Assembly: GCF_016107395.1 (NCBI RefSeq) | Contig: NZ_JAAIKO010000001.1 | Coordinates: forward strand, 124,001 to 188,000 | Direction of reading: 5' to 3' | Length of the DNA stretch: 64,000 nucleotides | DNA from: Streptomyces fildesensis | Lineage (GTDB): Bacteria > Actinomycetota > Actinomycetes > Streptomycetales > Streptomycetaceae | Part shown: positions 60,810-64,000 of the stretch, in pieces | Layout of the letters: every line of letters begins with the position of its first letter | Position numbering within the stretch: the stretch's first letter is position 1 | Notes under the pieces: model-generated | Database searches by the model: none | What the model saw: the letters and a program-made list of their open reading frames with translations, nothing else | Told to the model about the DNA's origin: nothing | Translations under genes and position numbers: made by a program

Positions 60810-61166
60810 TCATTCCCCGGTGGGCGCGCCGTCCCACCGGGCCCGCCGCATATCGATACGCGGCACATGACCCTCGGCGGAGCGCGCCGCCTCCCGCAGC
60901 GGCGTGCCCTCCTCCCGGTAGTGCGCCAGCGCGCGCAGCTCATGGCCGGGCAGCAGGTGGCCGTCGGAACGCACCACGCGCCACCACGGCACGGCGCCGC
61001 CGTACAGCGCCATGACGCGGCCGACCTGCCGCGGCCCTCCCTCGTCGAGCCACTCGGCGACATCCCCGTACGTCATCACCCGGCCGGGCGGGATGGCCTC
61101 GGCGGTTTCCAGCACCCGCTCTGCGTATTCGGAGGGCGCGGTCTCCTCGTTCGTCCGCTCACTCAT
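60810..61166 (-). CDS. Alkyltransferase-like (ATL) DNA-binding protein, MGMT family
   Basis: This 118-residue protein has the MGMT DNA-binding fold (VMTYGDVAEWLDEGGPRQVG with the Arg finger) but in place of the alkyl-accepting PCHR motif it has VPWWRVV, where Trp replaces Cys. This is typical of ATL proteins, which bind O6-alkylguanine and flag it for nucleotide-excision repair without repairing it. The ATG at 61166 gives MSERTNEET; an ATG at 61175 is possible. It lies near the AdnAB genes, in keeping with a repair cluster. Confidence 0.9.
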   Translation of the reverse strand: MSERTNEETAPSEYAERVLETAEAIPPGRVMTYGDVAEWLDEGGPRQVGRVMALYGGAVPWWRVVRSDGHLLPGHELRALAHYREEGTPLREAARSAEGHVPRIDMRRARWDGAPTGE

Positions 61167-61255
61167 CCGGCCCATCCTGCCTCAGGCCACCGACAACGGG
61201 GGGTTCAGCGCGCATCCCCGCACTGCTCATGCCACCATCGTCCGCGGGGTGACTG

Positions 61256-64000
61256 GTGATACGAGAACAAAACGAGACAGCGGGACAGCAGGACCAGGAC
61301 GCGGCGGCCACTTCGGCCGGCCGCCCCGTTGACGTGCCGTCGCCCGACAGCGTGACACCCGGAGCCGACAGCGGCGCCAACGGCAGCACCGGTCCTGAGG
61401 CCTCGACCGCCTCGAACGAAACCCCCTCGGACAAACCCGAAGCGACCGGAGCAACGGAACCGACCGAAGCGACCGAACCAGTCAAAGCGGCTGAAAACGC
61501 CGAACCGCTCGAAGCGACCGAACCGGTAGCAGCCGACGAGCCCGCCCGGTCCGACCAGCCCGCCCAGTCCGCCGAAGAGACCGATGTCGTCCACAGCGAC
61601 GACGTCTCCAGCGACGAGCCGCTGCTCGCCGCCCGCGTGCACCGCCCCGCCGACCTCATGCGGTTCCTGCTCGGTCTGCTCGGCATCGCCGTGGTCATGG
61701 CCATCGCCGGTTTCGCCCATGCCACCACCAGCGGTGTCGAGGCGGACATCGCCAAGGGCGCGCGCAACTCGCCCGACGCGCTGAGCACCTTCGCCGGCCT
61801 CACCGCGAGCATCGCCGTACTGATCGTCCCGGTCGCCTTCGCGATCGAGCGGCTGATCAAACGGGACGGGCTGCGGATCGCCGACGGCGTGCTCGCCGCC
61901 GTCCTCGCCCACGGCGTGGCGCTGGCCACCGACCTGTGGGTGACGAACGCCGCACCGGACCCGATCAGGGCCGCGATGACCCAGATCGCGCCGGGTGGCG
62001 GCGGGATCACCGACCCCGTGCACGGCTATCTGGCACCGGTCATCGCCTATATGACGGCCGTCGGCATGGCCCGGCGCCCGCGCTGGCGGGTGCTGCTGTG
62101 GTTCGTGCTGCTGCTGGACGCGTTCGCGGTGCTGGTCGGCGGCTACACGACGCCGTTCTCGATCATCGTGACGGTGCTCATCGGCTGGACCGTCGCCTAC
62201 GGCACCCTGTACTCGGTCGGCTCGCCGAACGTCCGGCCGACCGGCCAGAACCTGCTCGCCGGCCTGCGGCGCGTCGGCTTCGCGCCGCTGACCACCCGCC
62301 GCGCGGACGACGAGGTCCCCGAGACCCCCGACTCCGAACGCGGCCGCGGCTATCTCGTCACCCTGGAGGACGGACCGCCGCTCGACGTCACCGTCGTGGA
62401 CCGCGAGCAGCAGGCGCACGGCTTCTTCTACCGGGTGTGGCGCCGCATCTCGCTGCGCGGCATCAACCAGCGCCGCAGCCTGCAGTCGCTGCGCCAGACC
62501 CTGGAGCAGGAGGCGCTGCTCGCGTACGCGGCCATCGCCGCCGGGGCCAACGCGCCGAAGCTGATCGCCACCTCCGAGCTGGGCCCGGACGCCGTCATGC
62601 TCGTCTACGAGCACATCGGCGGCCGCCGGCTGAACTCGCTGCCGGACGAGGAGCTCACCGACGCGCTGCTGTACAACGCCTGGCAGCAGGTCAAGGCGCT
62701 CCAGTCGCGGCGGATCGCCCATCGGCGGCTGGTCGGCGAATCCCTTCTGGTGGATCGTTCCGGCAAGGTCTTTCTGACGGATCTGCGCGGCGGCGAGATC
62801 GCGGCCGGCGACATCGTGCTGCGGATGGACATCGCCCAGCTGCTGACCACCGTCGCGCTGCGCGTCGGCCCGGAACCGGCGGTCAAGTCGGCCGTCGCCG
62901 TCCTCGGCCCCGACGCGGTCGCGAACTCCCTGCCGCTGCTCCAGCCGATCGCGCTGAGCCGCTCCACCCGCGCGGAGCTCAAGCAGCTGAACCGCGCGCG
63001 GGCGCAGCGCGAGCGGGACGCCGTGCTCGCCGCGTCCGCGGCCGACAAGGAGGCGCGGGCCGCGGCGGCCGCGGCCGCCCCCTCGCGCGGCTCGGCCAAG
63101 GCCGAGAAACGGGCCGAGAAACGCGCCATCGAAGTGGCCCAGGACGAGGCCCGCGAGGAGGATCTGCTCTCCAGGATCCGCCAGCAGGTGCTGCTCATCC
63201 GGCCGCAGGCCCCGGTGGAGCCGGTCCGTCTGGAGCGGATCAAGCCGCGCACCCTCGTCACGGTCATCGCGGGCGCCTTCGCCGCGTACTTCCTGCTGTC
63301 GCAGATCAGCTCGGTGCCGATCGCCGACACGATCTCCCGAGCGAACTACGGCTGGGCGGCCGTCGCCGTGGTCGGCTCCGCGCTCAGTTATGTGGCGGCG
63401 GCCTGCGCGCTGGCCGGCTTCGTCCCGGAGCGGCTGTCGCTGTTCAGGACGGTCATGGCGCAGATCGCCGGATCGTTCGTGAAGCTCGTCGCCCCGGCGG
63501 CGGTCGGCGGCGTCGCCCTCAACACCCGGTATCTGCAGAAGACGGGCGTACGGCCGGGCCTCGCGGTGGCGAGTGTCGGCGCGTCCCAGCTGGTCGGTCT
63601 CGGCTCGCACATCCTGCTGCTGCTGACCTTCGGCTACATCACCGGCACCGAGAAGACGCCGTCGCTGTCACCGTCCCGCACGGTCATGGCCGGGCTCCTC
63701 ACCGCGGGTGTGCTGGTGCTGGTCGGGACGGCGATCCCGACCCTGCGCAAGTTCGTCTCCACCCGGGTACGGGCGCTGTTCGCGGGCGTCATCCCACGCA
63801 TGCTCGACGTGCTGCAGCGCCCGGCGAAGCTGGTGACGGGCATCGGCGGCACGCTGATGGTCACCGTCACCTTCGTGATCTGTCTCGACGCCTGCGTACG
63901 CTCCTTCGGCGGCAGCCTCAGCTACTCGACGATCGCGGTCGTCTTCCTCGCGGGCAACGCCCTCGGCTCCGCGGCGCCGACCCCCGGCGGTGTCGGCGCG
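61256..64000 (+). CDS. Large membrane protein with kinase-like region and LPG-synthase TM domain (partial)
   Basis: This gene runs off the window; 915 codons are present from GTG 61256. Residues 1-115 are a disordered Glu/Thr/Ala-rich segment with repeated TEPTEAT units. Then comes a first membrane block (about 120-330: RFLLGLLGIAVVMAIAGFAH and so on), a cytoplasmic domain (about 350-640) with a degenerate kinase-like pattern (RIAHRRLVGESLLVDRSGKV then FLTDLRGG), and a second membrane block resembling the lysylphosphatidylglycerol-synthase TM/flippase family. That block includes FVKLVAPAAVGGVALNTRYL and GSAAPTPGGVGA at the edge. The start has a weak GGGGTG upstream; the preceding in-frame stop at 61250-61252 limits it. 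Function is unknown. Confidence 0.8.
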   Translation, partial: MIREQNETAGQQDQDAAATSAGRPVDVPSPDSVTPGADSGANGSTGPEASTASNETPSDKPEATGATEPTEATEPVKAAENAEPLEATEPVAADEPARSDQPAQSAEETDVVHSDDVSSDEPLLAARVHRPADLMRFLLGLLGIAVVMAIAGFAHATTSGVEADIAKGARNSPDALSTFAGLTASIAVLIVPVAFAIERLIKRDGLRIADGVLAAVLAHGVALATDLWVTNAAPDPIRAAMTQIAPGGGGITDPVHGYLAPVIAYMTAVGMARRPRWRVLLWFVLLLDAFAVLVGGYTTPFSIIVTVLIGWTVAYGTLYSVGSPNVRPTGQNLLAGLRRVGFAPLTTRRADDEVPETPDSERGRGYLVTLEDGPPLDVTVVDREQQAHGFFYRVWRRISLRGINQRRSLQSLRQTLEQEALLAYAAIAAGANAPKLIATSELGPDAVMLVYEHIGGRRLNSLPDEELTDALLYNAWQQVKALQSRRIAHRRLVGESLLVDRSGKVFLTDLRGGEIAAGDIVLRMDIAQLLTTVALRVGPEPAVKSAVAVLGPDAVANSLPLLQPIALSRSTRAELKQLNRARAQRERDAVLAASAADKEARAAAAAAAPSRGSAKAEKRAEKRAIEVAQDEAREEDLLSRIRQQVLLIRPQAPVEPVRLERIKPRTLVTVIAGAFAAYFLLSQISSVPIADTISRANYGWAAVAVVGSALSYVAAACALAGFVPERLSLFRTVMAQIAGSFVKLVAPAAVGGVALNTRYLQKTGVRPGLAVASVGASQLVGLGSHILLLLTFGYITGTEKTPSLSPSRTVMAGLLTAGVLVLVGTAIPTLRKFVSTRVRALFAGVIPRMLDVLQRPAKLVTGIGGTLMVTVTFVICLDACVRSFGGSLSYSTIAVVFLAGNALGSAAPTPGGVGA

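Noticed and set aside
1..64000. Search for a biosynthetic gene cluster, prophage or integrated element
   Set aside because: No integrase, transposase, phage structural, PKS, NRPS or terpene synthase genes are visible; G/C third-position bias is even across the window.

Overview
This is a high-GC actinobacterial chromosome segment, almost certainly core Streptomyces. The main reasons are sigR-rsrA, wblC (whiB7-type with an AT-hook), the AdnA/AdnB pair, strong G/C preference at third codon positions, frequent GTG/TTG starts and many ATGA/GTGA stop-start overlaps. I see no prophage, intact insertion sequence, CRISPR array or natural-product cluster; the gene content is housekeeping and stress response.

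Region by region. 1-3.8 kb: a small DUF3311 protein with a sodium:solute symporter, a GlxA-type AraC regulator, a one-TM peptide and a GNAT acetyltransferase. 3.8-7.6 kb: a cobalamin riboswitch ahead of class Ia ribonucleotide reductase nrdA-nrdB, closed by an 18-bp perfect terminator. 7.6-13.9 kb (minus strand): peptide deformylase, a TPR protein, a coupled trio (HD-GYP membrane protein, HD membrane protein, biotinyl-like carrier domain that has lost its lysine) and the thiol-oxidative stress operon sigR-rsrA with a perfect sigma-R promoter. 13.9-22.9 kb: alpha/beta hydrolase, SRAP protease, M50 protease, aroA, rsgA, SMR exporter, MFS/TetR pair, hisN and a CBS protein. 22.9-26.6 kb: a possible MITE-like inverted repeat, catalase divergent from its Fur-family regulator, and a HEAT-repeat protein overlapping the regulator's 3' end. 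26.8-29.2 kb: two identical initiator tRNAs flanking a Sel1/TPR protein.

29-44.8 kb: UPF0182 membrane protein, PPA1309 protein, a PDZ-Lon secreted protease, moaE, an SDR protein, a DUF2342 protein with a NUDIX hydrolase, a three-gene TerD/AIM24 operon, a YgjP-type metalloprotease, an E1/ThiF-like protein coupled to an ABC1 kinase, and a zinc-ribbon protein. 44.9-46 kb: wblC with a leader holding an ORF and an intrinsic attenuator. 46-61 kb: a DNA-repair and redox block with UvrD2, mycoredoxin (second perfect sigma-R promoter), NudC, an M20 peptidase, AdnB, two paralogous lipoproteins, AdnA and an alkyltransferase-like protein. 61.3-64 kb: a large membrane protein (kinase-like plus LPG-synthase TM domain) running off the window.

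Taken together, the window carries two linked stress circuits: SigR/RsrA with mycoredoxin (thiol redox) and WblC (response to translation inhibitors). The most unusual items are the biotinyl domain without its lysine in a TB7.3-like position, the wblC leader ORF plus attenuator, the TerD-AIM24 trio, lipoproteins placed between adnA and adnB, the inverted-repeat element beside katA, and the repeat-rich operator-like region ahead of the CBS gene.
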